Shown in pieces: positions 21,721 through 33,193 of a DNA stretch of 64,000 nt. The position numbers were made by a program, and so were the translations under genes. Origin of the DNA: Lepus europaeus (taxonomy: Eukaryota; Chordata; Mammalia; Lagomorpha; Leporidae); contig NC_084850.1 in assembly GCF_033115175.1 (NCBI RefSeq), forward strand, positions 101,495,439 to 101,559,438, read 5' to 3'. Position 1 is the stretch's first letter. Each line of letters starts with the position of its first letter. Below the pieces are notes generated by a model that was given only the letters and a program-made list of their open reading frames with translations, was not told the DNA's origin and did not search any database.

Positions 21721-22224
21721 AACTTTTTTTGTTATACTACAGAATGTTGAGTTTTTTACCTGATTCGGTCTCAGGGTCTCTCTCACAAGAGTGGCTATAA
21801 ACGCTAGCTTTGCTGTGATGGGGCTCCAGAGGATGTGGTTTTGGGTGTTTACAGTGTGCCTTTCACATGACACTTTATCCTCGGGGACAGCCTAATGCCT
21901 AAGTGTCTGACCTGTGACTGGGTGTTCCTCCCACAGGGAACTGGTTTATACTGGCCGATATCCTGTGGCTCTTGTCTGACTCGTCTCCGGTTTATTCCTG
22001 CCAGCATACCTACTCTCTAGGAAAGCCAAGATCTGGGAAGAAGTTGGCTTCAGGTGTGCCAGTCAGGCGAAGGAGAAGGCAGTTCAACAAAAGCCATGAA
22101 GAAACACAGTGTATTACTTATGATTCCAGGGAGAGAAAGGGAGGTTTCGAGATCTGTGGGTTATCATTGCCTCAATGGGTCCAGAGTGTTACCTTAGATG
22201 GGTTTCCCTGGGGGTGTTATTTTT
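21721..22224. other. Unassigned intron sequence
   Basis: No clear repeat; the open frames here lack splice or domain support. Confidence 0.35.
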
Positions 22225-22543
22225 TAAGGTTAGTTTATTTATTTGAAAGGCAAAGTTACAGCAGGGAAGGGGGGCAAAGACAGAGATCTTCCATCCACTG
22301 GTTCACTCCCCAAATGGTCACAACGTCTGAGGCTTGGGAATATCCGAAGCCAGGATCCAGGAGCTCTGGGTCTCCTACGTCAGTGGTAGGGGCCCAGGGG
22401 CTTGGGCCATGTTCTGCTGCTTTCCCAGGTGCATTAGAAGGGAGCTGGATTGCAAGTGGAGCAGCCAGGACTTGAACCGGCACCAGCTTGTGATGCTGGC
22501 ACCACAGGCAGTGGTTTCACTCACTAGGACACAGCACCAGTCC
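22225..22543 (-). mobile_element. CSINE
   Basis: From 'taaggttagtttatttattt' to 'cacagcaccagtcc'. Confidence 0.82.
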
Positions 22544-22609
22544 TGGGGGAGTTCTAACAGTGGGTTTAAAGGAAGCAGGCCAAGTTCCCTGGAATCATAC
22601 TGTGACTGA

Positions 22610-23000
22610 GAGAGTATGTAAGTTAGTTTTTGGGGGTTACTACAATAAACTACCTGAGGTGACTTTTTATATTATATAAAGAGAAAAGGCTTATTTAGCT
22701 CACAGCTATGGAGTTTCAAGTCCAAAATTTGGCAGCCTCCTTGGCTTGGTGTTTAGTGAAGGTGGTGGGTAACAGTGGCGAGGGATTTACAGAGGACCAC
22801 ATGGTGAGCCAGGAAGAAGAGCAAGTATTTAGTCTCAATCTTTTGTTTTTATAACTCTTGTGGAGACTGATGGCACGTCCCCAGTGACTGATGGACTTCC
22901 CAGTAGGTCCCAGCTCCAAACACTATTACCTGTTAATATGACTTCAGGTTTTAGAGTCCTGTATGAATTCTTGGGCCAAATCATATTCAGACCATAGCAG
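22610..23000 (-). mobile_element. MaLR LTR (MST/MLT1-like), antisense
   Basis: 'gggggttactacaataaac', 'ttatttagctcacagctatg' and 'accacatggtgagccagg' are the reverse of a MaLR LTR. Confidence 0.55.
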
Positions 23001-23951
23001 GTGGTTGCTGCAGGGTATCTGCACTGTCCATGTAGGGGGTGAATGTCTACAAGGCGAGTTGGGTAGTTTGTATCTAGCTGTCCCCAAGGGAGGTGGTCAT
23101 GAGTAGGTGGCATATAAGACATAATTGGATTGAACAGATTGAGGAACTGGGTGGAGGCAGAGACCTGGAGACTGGGTCAAGGATGACTGAGCCCTGCCTC
23201 TGATGTAAGTCCAACATATATCCAAAGTAGATGCCAAAGCAACATACAGTTATGGGAATTCAGTACATAGGGAACAAATAGTGCTTCCTGGGCTGGGGGC
23301 TTGTGATGTCCAGATGTCTCGCTGCTGGATCTGCAGGGTGCCTGGTGTCTCGGGGTTCTTTGACCAGCAGGGATAAGAACATTTCTCAGCTGGCTGGGTG
23401 CTTGTGTGGGGATCCACCGTCAGTGGTGTCTGACTGCCAGACATTCTCTGGTTGAGTGGAGAAGAAGAACACTCTCCTTGCTGGCTTATTGCCAGCGGGG
23501 CTCCTGAGCAGTCTCCTTTGCTGGTGGCACGGTTTGGTGTTGCTGGAGGGACTCTTGTTGAGTTGGGGGCAGACCAAGACTACCCAGGCTGCTTTCTGTT
23601 GCTGGGTTGGGGGTTTAGAGAAGTTGTTGGTTCCCTAACCAGTTTGCTTTCTGGTTTCCTCCTTTTGGAATTGTCTTTTGGCTGTGTCTTGCATTACTTC
23701 CAGGGTTTGTCATCGTGCTTAATGGGGAAGAGGAGGGAGAGGTGTCTGTGCCATTGTGTCCAGGCTAGAAATCTACTGTTTCTATCTAACCTCTCTTTTG
23801 AAACAAGGCGTGTAAAGGTACGTGTTGCCAACTGTGGTTTTCATTCAGTGTAACTTGATGAATACCTACTGAGTAACTCAAGTGTGGGTATCTTTGTGCA
23901 TCAGACTAGACAATGGTCTTTTCTTTTTGAACAACTGCACATAATTATTGC
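23001..23951. other. Unassigned intron sequence
   Basis: Moderate GC. A 133-codon frame (23452-23853) has no recognisable domain and no start or splice support. Possibly old LINE sequence; I cannot assign it. Confidence 0.35.
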
Positions 23952-24150
23952 ACAGGTTGAGCATCCCTAATCTCCAAATCCAAAATCTAAATACTCCCAA
24001 ATCCAACTTTTTGAGGGCTAATATAATGCCACAAGTGGAAAATTCCACGCTTGACCTCCTTTGACGGGTCACATCAAAACACAGACACACTAAAAGTGTT
24101 CCATCAAATTACCTTCAGGCTATGTACGTAAGGTGTATATGAAACTTAAA
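23952..24150 (+). mobile_element. MER2 (Tigger) DNA transposon, 3'-truncated
   Basis: Begins with the terminal repeat 'caggttgagcatccctaatc' and includes 'accttcaggctatgtacgta'. Confidence 0.85.
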
Positions 24151-24160
24151 TAAGTTTCTT

Positions 24161-24492
24161 TATTTTTTAATGATTTATTTATTTATTTGAAAGAGATACA
24201 CTGAGGGAAGGAGAGGCAGAGAGAGAGAGAGAGAACTTTCATCTGCTGGTTCACTCTCCAAATGGCCACAATGGGCGGAGCTGTGCTGATCCGAAGCCAG
24301 GAGTCAGGAGCTTCTTCCGGGTCTCCCATGCGGGTGCAGGGGCCCAAGGAGTTGGGCCATCTTCTACAGCTATCCCAGGCCATAGCAGAGAGCTGGATCA
24401 GAAGAGGAGCAGACGGGACGCAAACTGGCGCCCGGTTGGGATGCCAGCACTGCAGGTGGTGGCTTTACGCGCTACGCCACAGCACTGGCCCC
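24161..24492 (-). mobile_element. CSINE
   Basis: Complete, from 'taatgatttatttatttatt' to 'cacagcactggcccc'. Confidence 0.88.
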
Positions 24493-24597
24493 TAGACTGA
24501 TCTTGATGCCTAGATCTGCCTTCTGACTCTGGGACTCCAGCCTCCAACTTGGGTGGACCCTGGTAGGCCTTCGTGATAGCTTATATAATTTGGTTCT

Positions 24598-24728
24598 AGC
24601 CACCGTGTGGAAGACCTGGATTGAATTCCTCCTAGTGCTTGGCTTCAAGCCATTGTAGGCATATGGGGAGTAAATCAGGGATGGGAGCACTATGTCTACC
24701 TTTATCTCTGTCTTGTAGACAAATTCAT
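24598..24728 (+). mobile_element. CSINE fragment, very old
   Basis: 'gccaccgtgtggaagacctg' and 'ggcatatggggagtaaatca' resemble the SINE middle; head and tail are lost. Confidence 0.4.
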
Positions 24729-25023
24729 TTTCTTTGTTCTTAGAAACATCTAGAGGTCTCTGGAATCCTACCGTCAGGAACTCAGAATCCATTCAGAGCC
24801 TTTGGATCTGCAACAGGAGAGTCACAGGGCCTGGAATTTCTGTGCGCACACTAGGGTGGTGATGCACGTTCCACGAGGAGTCTGTTTCCCAGCTTCTGAG
24901 GTGTCCCAGCGGCCTCCTAAGGTCTCCTCCAGGGAGGGAAGTCCACAGAGCTGCAGAGGCCGAGCCACCTGGGGCCTCTCAGCAGCAGAGACGGGAAACA
25001 TTTTTAAAATGGCTGCATTTTTA
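24729..25023. other. Unassigned intron sequence
   Basis: Nothing recognised. Confidence 0.35.
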
Positions 25024-25334
25024 AAACAAGATTTATTTATTTGAAAATAAGAGTTACAGAAGAGAGGTGTGGGGAGACAGAGATCATCCATCTGCTGGCT
25101 TACTCCCCAGATGGCCGCCAGGGCTGGGCCAGGCCAGGCCAAAGCCAGGAGCTTCTTCCAGGTCTCTCACATGGCTGGCAGGGGCCCAGATACTTGGGCC
25201 ATCCTCTGCTGCTTTCCCCAGTGCATTAGCAGGGAGCTGGATCAGAAGTGGAGCAGCTGGGACACGAACTAGTGTCCATATGGGATGCCAGTGTTGCAGT
25301 GTGGTTTTACCCACTGTGCCACAACACTGGCTCT
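25024..25334 (-). mobile_element. CSINE
   Basis: From 'aagatttatttatttgaaaa' to 'cacaacactggctct'. Confidence 0.85.
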
Positions 25335-25499
25335 GTTGCCTGCGTCCTTGAGGGGACATTACTGTAGGACAAGTTCCTATAACTGGAATTTCTGAAGGGA
25401 ATAAATTGGTTTAAATTTTAAGAGGAATTGCCAAATTCCCTTCTAATAAAACGTAACAAGGTCATTCCTCCCAGTAGTGCAGCAGGAACAGCTGTTTCT

Positions 25500-25687
25500 G
25501 ACTACTGTCAACCCCCCTTGTCTGTGGGTTTCACGTCTATGTATTTAACCGGCTGTGGATCAGTTTTTTTTTAAATTGTGTCTATGTTGAATGCATACAA
25601 GCTAGTTATTATCCCCTAAACAGTACAGTATAACAGCTTATATTGTGTTAATGAAGTAATCTGAAGATGATTTAGTGTATAAAGAAG
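25500..25687 (-). mobile_element. Tigger-like DNA transposon, left part
   Basis: 'cttgtctgtgggtttcacgt', 'acagtacagtataacagct' and 'tctgaagatgatttagtgta' match a non-autonomous Tigger family. Right part resumes at 26337. Confidence 0.7.
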
Positions 25688-26336
25688 GGGCCAGAGCTGT
25701 GGCACAATGGGTTAGGGCCCCAGCCTGCAGCACTGGCATCCTATATGGGCGCTGGTTCTAGTACCAGCTGCTCCTCTTCCAATCCAGCTCTCTGCTACGG
25801 CCTGGGAAAGCAGTGGAAGATGGCCCAAGTCCTTGGGCCCCTGTACCCACATAAGAAAACCAGAAGAAGATCCTGGCTTTGGATAAGCTCAACTCTGGCC
25901 ATTGCAGCCATTTGGGGGAGTAGATGGAAGACCTCGCTCTCTCTGGCTCTACCTCTCTCTGTAAATTTCAAATAAATACAATAAATCTTTTTTTTTGACA
26001 GAGTGGACAGTGAGAGAGAGAGAGACAGAGAGCAAGGTCTTCCTTTGCCGTTGGTTCACCCTTCAATGGCCGCCGCTGCCGGCACACTGTGGCTGGCGCA
26101 TGGCGCTGATCTGAAGCCAGGAGCCAGGTGCTTCTCCTGGTCTCCCATGCAGGTGCAGGGCCCAAGGACTTGGGCCATCCTCCACTGCACTCCCGGGCCA
26201 TAGCAGAGAGCTGGCCTGGAAGAGGGGCAATGGGGACAGAATCCAGCGCCCCGACCGGGACTAGAACTCGGGGTGCCGGCGCCACAGGCAGAGGATTACC
26301 CAAGTGAGTCCTGGTGCCGGCCACAATAAATCTTTT
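25688..26336 (+). mobile_element. CSINE split by a young CSINE
   Basis: Host + copy at 25688-25991; its tail is duplicated after the insertion at 26323-26336. Itself inserted in the Tigger-like element. Confidence 0.9.
25992..26322 (-). mobile_element. Young CSINE nested in CSINE tail
   Basis: Target duplication acaataaatctttt before (ending 25991) and after (26323-26336). Has lost 'ggcag' from the usual GACAGGCAGAGTGG start. Confidence 0.93.
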
Positions 26337-26470
26337 AAAAAGAGTATAAGGGGAGAATGTGTGTAGGTTTTTTACACATTCTGTGCTGTTTTCTGTAAGG
26401 GACTTGAGCATCCTTGGATTTTGGCATCCTAAGGGGCCCTGGACCAATCCCTGTATTGTCCCCAAAAGTA
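26337..26470 (-). mobile_element. Tigger-like DNA transposon, right part
   Basis: 'gggacttgagcatccttgga' and 'ggggccctggaccaatccct' complete the element begun at 25500. Confidence 0.7.
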
Positions 26471-26486
26471 TGTATTATAATTGTAT

Positions 26487-26553
26487 TTATTTTTTAGAGG
26501 TTTTGTTTATTTATTTGAGAGTGACTTTACCTGCTATGCCGCAATGCTGGCCC
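26487..26553 (-). mobile_element. CSINE with large internal deletion
   Basis: Tail 'gtttatttatttgagagtga' joined directly to head 'tgccgcaatgctggcccc'; about 250 bases are missing. Confidence 0.75.
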
Positions 26554-26882
26554 CCTATTAATTTTTTTAATATTATTTATTTGAAAGTACAGAGTTACAC
26601 AGAGAAGGAGAAGCAGAGAGAGAGGTCTTCCATCTGCTCGTTCACTTCCCAATTGGCCGCAATGGCTGGAGCCTCACCAATCCGAAGCCAGGAGCCAGGA
26701 GCTTCTTCTAGGTCTCCCACATGGGTGCAGGGGCCCAGGCACTTGGGCCATCTTCCACTGGTTTCCCAGGCCATAGCAGAGAGCGGAATCGGAAGTGGAG
26801 CAGCCGGGACTCAAACTGGCACCCGTATGGGATGCTGTCCTGCAGGTGACGGCTTTACCCGCTATGCCACAGCACTGGCCCC
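26554..26882 (-). mobile_element. CSINE
   Basis: Complete, ending 'cacagcactggcccc'. Confidence 0.9.
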
Positions 26883-26885
26883 TTA

Positions 26886-27046
26886 ATTTAAAAAAAAATA
26901 TTTCAAAGAGTTCCAGAGAGAGAGAGAGAGAGAGAGATCGATCGATCGATCGATCTATATGCTGGTTCACTCCCCAAATGGCCACAACAGCCAGAGTTGA
27001 TCCAGGCCAAAGCGAGCTTAACCTACTGCACCACCATGCCAGCCCC
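26886..27046 (-). mobile_element. CSINE with internal deletion and (ATCG)n
   Basis: Lacks the middle; purine tract runs straight into (ATCG)4-5 at 26937-26955. Confidence 0.8.
26937..26955. repeat. (ATCG)n CpG-containing microsatellite
   Basis: Nearly five perfect ATCG units, directly after (GA)n. CpG-bearing tetranucleotide repeats are rare in mammals. Confidence 0.95.
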
Positions 27047-27074
27047 TAAATTATTTTTAAAATACATAACTACA

Positions 27075-27390
27075 GGGGCCAGTGCTGTGGTGGGTAAAGC
27101 CACCACCTGCAGTGCCAGCATCCCATATGGGCACCGGTTTGAGTCCTGGCTGCTCCACTTCTAATCCAGCTCTGCTATGGCCTAGGAAAGCAGTACAAGG
27201 TGGCCCAAGTGCTTGGGCCCCTGCACACACATGGGAGACCCGGAAGAAGCTCCTGGCTTCAGATCAGCACAGCTCCGGCCATTGTGGCCATTTGGGGAGT
27301 GAACCAGCGGATGGAAGACCCCCCCCCCCTCTCTCTGCCTCTCCTTCTCTCTCTGTGTACCTCTCACTTTCAAATAAATAAGTAAATATT
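27075..27390 (+). mobile_element. CSINE
   Basis: Complete; C run of about nine at 27320. Followed by (TA)n 27393-27412. Confidence 0.9.
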
Positions 27391-27546
27391 TTAAATATAT
27401 ATATATATATATAAAACTACAAAATATAAAACCTCTTTTTCAAGTCCAAATAAATAAGTCCAAAGACAAATAGCAAACAGCGTAAGAAATTATTGCAATA
27501 TATAGTGCAAGAAAAGGGTTCATATCCTTGATCTATAAGGAACTTA

Positions 27547-27862
27547 TTTTAAGATTTTATTTATTTATTTGAGAGGTAGAATTACAGAAAGAGAGAGGGA
27601 GAGACAGAGAGGTCTTCCATCTGCTGGCTCACTCCCAAAGTGGCCACAGCGGCCACAACTGGGCCAGGCCAAAGCCAGGAGCTTCCTCGGGTTTCCCATG
27701 GGGTGCAGAGGCCCAAGCACTTGGGTCATCCTCTCCTGCTTTCCCACACCACTAGCAGAGAGCTGGACTGGAAGAGGAGCAGCTCAGACAAAGACTGGCA
27801 ACCATATGGGATGCTGACAACACGGGCGGAGACTTAGCCTACTATGCCACAGCACTGGCCCC
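27547..27862 (-). mobile_element. CSINE
   Basis: From 'aagattttatttatttattt' to 'cacagcactggcccc', followed by taca-aggaact, resembling ta-aggaact before it (target duplication aaggaact). Confidence 0.9.
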
Positions 27863-27892
27863 TACAAGGAACTCTTAAAAATCAAGGTGAGG

Positions 27893-28225
27893 GGCCAACA
27901 CTGTGGTGTAGCAGGTTAAGCCACCGCCTGTGGTGCCGGCATCCCATAGGAGTGCCAGTTGGAGACCCGGCTGCTCCAATTCTGATCCAGCTCTATGCGA
28001 TGGCCTGGGAAAGCAGTAGAAGATGGCCCAAGTCCTTGGGCCCCTGCACCCACGTGGGAGACCTGGAAGAATCTCCTGGCTCCTGGCTGCGGATTGGCGC
28101 AGCTCTGGCCGCTGCGGCCACTTGGGGAGTGAACTAGCGGGTGGAAGACCTTTCTTTCTCTCTGCCTCTCTTTCTCTCTCTGTGTAACTCTCACTTTCAA
28201 ATAAATAAATCTTTTTAAAAAATCA
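27893..28225 (+). mobile_element. CSINE
   Basis: Flanked by aatcaaggt on both sides (27881-27889 and 28222-28230). Confidence 0.9.
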
Positions 28226-28230
28226 AGGTT

Positions 28231-28620
28231 AAAGGGGCTGGCATTGGGGTGTATTAGGCTAAGTTTCTGCCTGTGATGCTGGCATCCCATATAGGCACCA
28301 GTTCACTTCCATCGACTGGTTCACTCGTAAGCTGCTGTCTGTGATGCTAGCATCCAGTGGGTGCACTGGTTCAAGTCCAAGATGCTCCATTTTGATCCAG
28401 CTCCCTGCTAATTTGCCTGGGAAAGCAGCAGAAGATGGCCCAAGTGTGTGGGCCCCTGCAACCAACAAGGGAGAGGTAGATGGAGTTCCAGGCTCTTGGC
28501 TTCAGCCTGGCTCAGACCTGACCAACCATTTTGGCCATTTGTGGAGTGAACCAGTGAGTGGAGGATCACTTTGTCTCTCTCTGTAACTCTGCCTTTCAAA
28601 TAAGTAAATCTTCATAAAAA
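28231..28620 (+). mobile_element. CSINE with partly duplicated head
   Basis: The head half occurs twice ('gatgctggcatcccatatag' at 28276 and 'gatgctagcatccagtgg' at 28343), separated by a minus-like 'ccatcgactggttcactcg' scrap, giving about 390 bases. Confidence 0.75.
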
Positions 28621-28907
28621 CATTTTTAACAGGCAGAGGGAGTGAGCAAGCACTCTCATCTGGTTCGTGCCCCGAATGTCTGAAATGGCCCAAAGCCAGA
28701 CGAGACTGAATCTAGGAGCTCAGAACTCAGTCCAGGTCTTCCATGTCGTGTGGCAGGGACCCAAGAGCTTGAGCCATCACCTGCTGCCTCCCTGAGTGTG
28801 CATCAGCAGGAAGCTAGAATCTGGTTCACAGCTGGAACTCGAACCCAGACACTGATTATGGATGTGGGTATCCTAACCAGAGGCTTAACTGCGAGGCCAG
28901 ATACACA
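28621..28907 (-). mobile_element. CSINE, old subfamily
   Basis: Carries 'cctgagtgtgcatcagcagg'. Tail-to-tail with the preceding copy. Confidence 0.7.
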
Positions 28908-28947
28908 CCCTGTTTTTGTGGTTATATTTGACAGTCTTTTATTACAT

Positions 28948-29266
28948 GTTTTTTTTTTAAGTTGTTTATTTATTTGAGAGGTAGAGTTACAGTGAGAGAC
29001 ACAGAGAAAGGTCTTCCTTCCGTTGGTTCACTCCCCAAATGGCCGCAACGACTGGAGCTGTGCTAATCCGAAACCAGGAGCCAGGTGTTCCTTCCTGGTC
29101 TCCCACGCAGGTGCAGAGGCCCAAGGACTTGGGCCATCTTCTACTGCTTTCCCAGGCCGCAGCAGAGAGCTGGATTGGAAGAGGAGCAGCCGGGATTAGA
29201 ACTGGCGCCCATATGGGATGCCGGCATCGCAGGTGGAGGATTAACCTGTGCCATGGCGCCGGCTGC
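28948..29266 (-). mobile_element. CSINE
   Basis: Complete, ending 'atggcgccggctg'; flanked by ttacatg / ctacatg. Confidence 0.9.
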
Positions 29267-29343
29267 TACATGAGGTTTTTATTCATACTTAGTCTTTTCC
29301 TGTAGTCGGATCATAGAGGCTAAATTTAAGCCATTTTTTTCTT

Positions 29344-29445
29344 CAGGCTGGCCCAGCCTCCAGCCAGTTCAGTCATTTGGGAAATGAACCAGTGGGTGAA
29401 AGTGCTTGCTCCCTCACTCTCTGTGCCTATTAAATTAATTTTTAA
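29344..29445 (+). mobile_element. CSINE, 5'-truncated
   Basis: Tail third only, from 'caggctggcccagcctccag'. Confidence 0.65.
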
Positions 29446-29453
29446 AAAATTTT

Positions 29454-29563
29454 TGGGGTAAAGATTTATTTCTTTATTTGAAGGAGTTACAGAGAGAGGG
29501 ATCTTCCATCTGCTGGTCTACTCCCCTAAAGGGCCACAATGGCCAGGGCTGGACCAGTTTCCA
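29454..29563 (-). mobile_element. CSINE, head-truncated
   Basis: Tail third only, tail-to-tail with 29344-29445. Confidence 0.65.
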
Positions 29564-29860
29564 CTTCTGTACTTTTATTCTTGTACATGATGTGAATATG
29601 GTTGTAATTTAACCTTTTCCAGATGGCTCTCCATTTGTCCCGGCATCATTTATTTCAAAAGTGGTTATTTCACCCTGTGCTTTGAGAGAATACTTATAGC
29701 AAATATGTTTTGCTATCTGATAGGGCTATTCTCTCCCTCTATTTTTATTTCACAGTGTTTTTCTAGCTATTCTTAAACCTGTATTTTTCCAGAAGATCTT
29801 CAGTATTACTTTCAGTACCATTTAAAAGGTTGTTTCTTTATCGAACTCTCATTAAATTAT
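29564..29860 (-). mobile_element. L1M 3' region, antisense
   Basis: 'ggctctccatttgtcccggc' and 'catcatttatttcaaaagt' are L1M landmarks reversed. Confidence 0.6.
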
Positions 29861-29944
29861 AAACCAACTTAGGGATAACTACATCGTTATGATCGTGTGT
29901 CATTCTATGAAGAGTTTTGACAGCTCTGAAGATAGAAGCAGCAA

Positions 29945-30430
29945 TTCCCAAAAGAGATCACCCTCACCTCTCACACCAACTGCAAGTTCACTATTCCCAA
30001 GACCACTGTCAGGTTTGGTAGTTCACCCAAAGGACTCACCGAGCTTACCAAGAGTTGTTATACTTATGGCTCAGAACAGCTAGAGGAAAGAGATTGGAAT
30101 CAGCTGTGGGATGAAGTGCATCCATCAGCCTCCAAGCAAGTACTCAATATGGAGCTTACTTTTCTGGATATAGTATTGCCAGCTAGGTAAACTCATGTGA
30201 GTCTTAGTGTTCAGAGCTTTTACTGGGGCTTTATCACATAGTCGTGATAGTACAGGTGGATGGTCTCGGTCTCCAGCCCCGTCCTCCTGGAGTAATCCAA
30301 GTCCCCCATCCTAAATCATGTGGTTAGTCTTTGTTATGTGGCTAGCTTCCCCCATCAGTGTCAATATCAGACTATCTATGGTTGACTGAAGACCCCCATG
30401 CAAACAAAGATACTCCTGTAACACAGCATC
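29945..30430 (+). mobile_element. Ancient LTR-like repeat, second copy
   Basis: Shares the motif order of 21018-21720 ('gaggaaagagattggaatca', 'ctccagccccgtcctcctgg'). Name not assigned. Confidence 0.4.
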
Positions 30431-30561
30431 TTAAAGATTACCTTCTAGAAGCCAAGGACAGAAGGCAGCTTTTTGAGCAAGAGTAAATTATTTACTACAC
30501 ACTGTCAAGAATGAAAGATATCTTGTCATTTGTTAAGTTTAATTTTGTATCTTTCAGGTTT

Positions 30562-30853
30562 TTTTAAAAAGATTTATTTATTTGAAAGAGTGACAGAGAT
30601 CATCCATCCACTTGTTCACTTTCCAAATGGTTGCAATGGCCAGAGCTGGGCCAGGCCAAAGCCAGGAGCCCAGAACTCCATCTTAGTCTCTCATGTGGGT
30701 GGCAGGGGTCCAAGTACGTGGACCATCCTCCATTGCCTTTCTAGGATCATTAACAAGGAGCTGGATTGCAAGCGGAGTAGCTGGGAAACCAGTGCTCTGA
30801 TAAGGGATGCAGGCATGGCAAATAGCTTAACCCTGTGTCACAATGCCAGCCCC
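30562..30853 (-). mobile_element. CSINE
   Basis: From 'aaaagatttatttatttgaa' to 'cacaatgccagcccc'. No GA tract. Confidence 0.85.
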
Positions 30854-30913
30854 TTCACAAATGTTTTAAAGTTTTAAACAAAGGTTTTCCACATTTCTTT
30901 AGAAGTTTATTCC

Positions 30914-31232
30914 TATTTTATTTTATATTTGAAAGGCAGAGATTCGGGGGGGGGGAGAGGGAGGGAGGGATGGAGGGAGATATCTTCCATCCACTGGTTC
31001 ACTCCCCAAATGGCCACAATGGCCGGGGCTGGGCCAGGCAGGAGCCAGAAGCTTCATCCAGGTCTCCCATGTGGGTGGCAAGGACCCAAGGACTTGGGCC
31101 ATTTTCTTTTGCCTTCCCAGGCACATTCACAGGGAGGTGGATCAGAAGTGGAGCAGCTGGGTCTTGAACCGGTGCCCATATGGGATGCCAGTGCTATAGG
31201 TGGCAGCTTAACCTGTGCCACAGTGCTGGCCC
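30914..31232 (-). mobile_element. CSINE with (G)n-(GGGA)n
   Basis: Complete; purine tract starts with nine G. Confidence 0.88.
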
Positions 31233-32560
31233 CAGTCCCTATTCCTATTTTCTTTTCTTTGTTTTCCCACATATGAGGGAGAACATGCATGATATGTCTT
31301 TCTGTGTCTGATTAATTTCACTTGACACGGTATATCCCAGTTCTGTCCATTTTGTTCCAGATGATAGGATTTTATTCTTTTTTTATGGCTGAGTAGTAGT
31401 CCATTCAAGATTTTTTTTTTTGACAGGCAGAGTGGATAGTGAGAGAGACAGAGAGAAAGGTCTTCCTTTTTGCCGTTGGTTCACCCTCCAATGGCCGCTG
31501 CGGCCAGCACATCTCGCTGATCCGAAGCCAGGAGCCAGGTGCTTCTCCTGGTCTCCCATGTGGGTGCAGGGCCCAAGCACTTGGCCATCCTCCACTACCT
31601 TCCCGGGCCATAGCAGAGAGCTGGCCTGGAAGAGGGGCAACCGGGATAGAATCCGACACCCCGACCGGGACTAGAACCCGGTGTGCCGGCGCCGCAAGGC
31701 GGAGGATTAGCCTGTTAAGCCACAGTGCCAGCCTCAAGATTTTCTTCATCCATCCATCTAATGATGGATGCCTTGGTTGATCCCATATCTGGCTATTGTG
31801 AAGAGTGTTGCAATAAACTTTGTGGAGCAAGTATCTCTCTGATAAAACGATTTCATGTCTTTTGGGTGTATACCCAGTAGTGTGAGTGCTGGATCATATG
31901 GCAGTTCTATTTCTAGTTTATAAAGAAATCTTCACACTGTTTTCCACAGTGGCTGCACTGATTTATGTTCTCACCAACAGTGTATAAGTGTTCAATCTTT
32001 CTTTACATCCTTTCCAGCATTTGTTACTTTCTGCCATTTTTGATAATAGCCATTCTGACAGGGGTGAGGTGATATGTCATTGTGGCTTTGATTTGTGTTT
32101 CCCTGATGACTACTGATATTGAGTGTTTTTTCATGTATTTTTTGCACATTTATATTTCTTTTGAGAATTATCTATTCAGGTCCTTTGCCCATTTCTTAAT
32201 TGTTGTTGAGGTTTTTTTTTTTTTTTTTTTGAGTTCCTGATATATTCTAGATATTCACCCTTTGTCAGATAAGTAGCTTGCAAATATTTTTCTCCCATTC
32301 TATTGAAAGTCTCATCACTGTATTGTTTCCTTTGCTGTGCAGAAGCTTCTGAGTTTGTTAGAACCCTGATTGTCCAGTTTTGTTTTTGTGGCCTGTGCTT
32401 TAGGGGTCTTATCCAAGAGATCATTGCCTACACCAGTGTCTTGCAGTGTATCCTCTATATTTTCTTCTAACATTTATGATTTTAGGTCTCACCTTTAGGT
32501 TTTTGATCCATCTTTATTTGCTTTTATGTATGGTAAGAAATAGCAATCTAATTTTTTTCT
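31233..32560 (-). mobile_element. L1 3' UTR, antisense, split by young CSINE
   Basis: 'tatggctgagtagtagtcca', 'ttttgggtgtatacccagta', 'ctcaccaacagtgtataag' and 'gctgtgcagaagcttctgag' follow L1 order on the minus strand. Interrupted at 31411-31733. No long frame. Confidence 0.85.
31411..31733 (-). mobile_element. Young CSINE with target duplication
   Basis: Duplication tcaaga(tttt) at 31405-31410 and 31734-31739. Young 'gtgccggcgccgcaaggcgg' head. Confidence 0.94.
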
Positions 32561-32849
32561 TTCCTTTTTTCATTTTTACTGATACCAATATTTAATGCCT
32601 TGAAATTTCCTCTTTACTTTTTATGTATCCTATAGTTTTTGATAATTAAATCTTTTGTCATTTTTACAAATTCTGAAATTTTGGTTTGTATTTCCCCTCT
32701 CCCAAGACTTGTTAATATAAGTATTTAATTTCAGTGTGGAAGATCTGTTGCTATTAATTTTCAGTTTTGCATTTTCATTAAAGAGTTGTTTGTGTTCTTT
32801 CTACTTTATGGAACTTACTGATTTGTGACAATATATGATTAGTGGTTTT
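32561..32849 (-). mobile_element. Probable L1M remnant, antisense
   Basis: AT-rich with LINE-like 'cttttatgtatcctatag'. Continues the LINE environment; weak. Confidence 0.45.
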
Positions 32850-33183
32850 TTTTAATTTTATTTTTGACAGGCAGAGTGGATAGTGAGAGAGAGAGAGAGA
32901 CAGAGAGAAAGGTCTTCCTTTGCCATTGGTTCACCCTCCAATGGCTGCCGCGGCCCGCGCACCGTGCTGATCTGAAGGCAGGAGGCAGGTACTTATCCTG
33001 GTCTCCTATGGGGTGCAGGGCCCAAGCACTTGGGCCATCCTCCACTGCACTCCCAGGCCACAGCAGAGAGCTGGCCTGGAAGAGGAGCAACTGGGACAGA
33101 ATCCGACGCCCCGACCGGGACTAGAACCCGGTGTGCCGGTGCCGCTAGGCGGAGGATTAGCCTGTTGAGCCACGGCGGCGGCC
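32850..33183 (-). mobile_element. Young CSINE with target duplication
   Basis: Duplication tgattagtg at 32836-32844 and 33184-33192. Young-subfamily head and start. Confidence 0.94.
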
Positions 33184-33193
33184 TGATTAGTGT

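Noticed and set aside
23452..23853. 133-codon frame
   Set aside because: No domain, no splice signals and no conservation that I can recognise.
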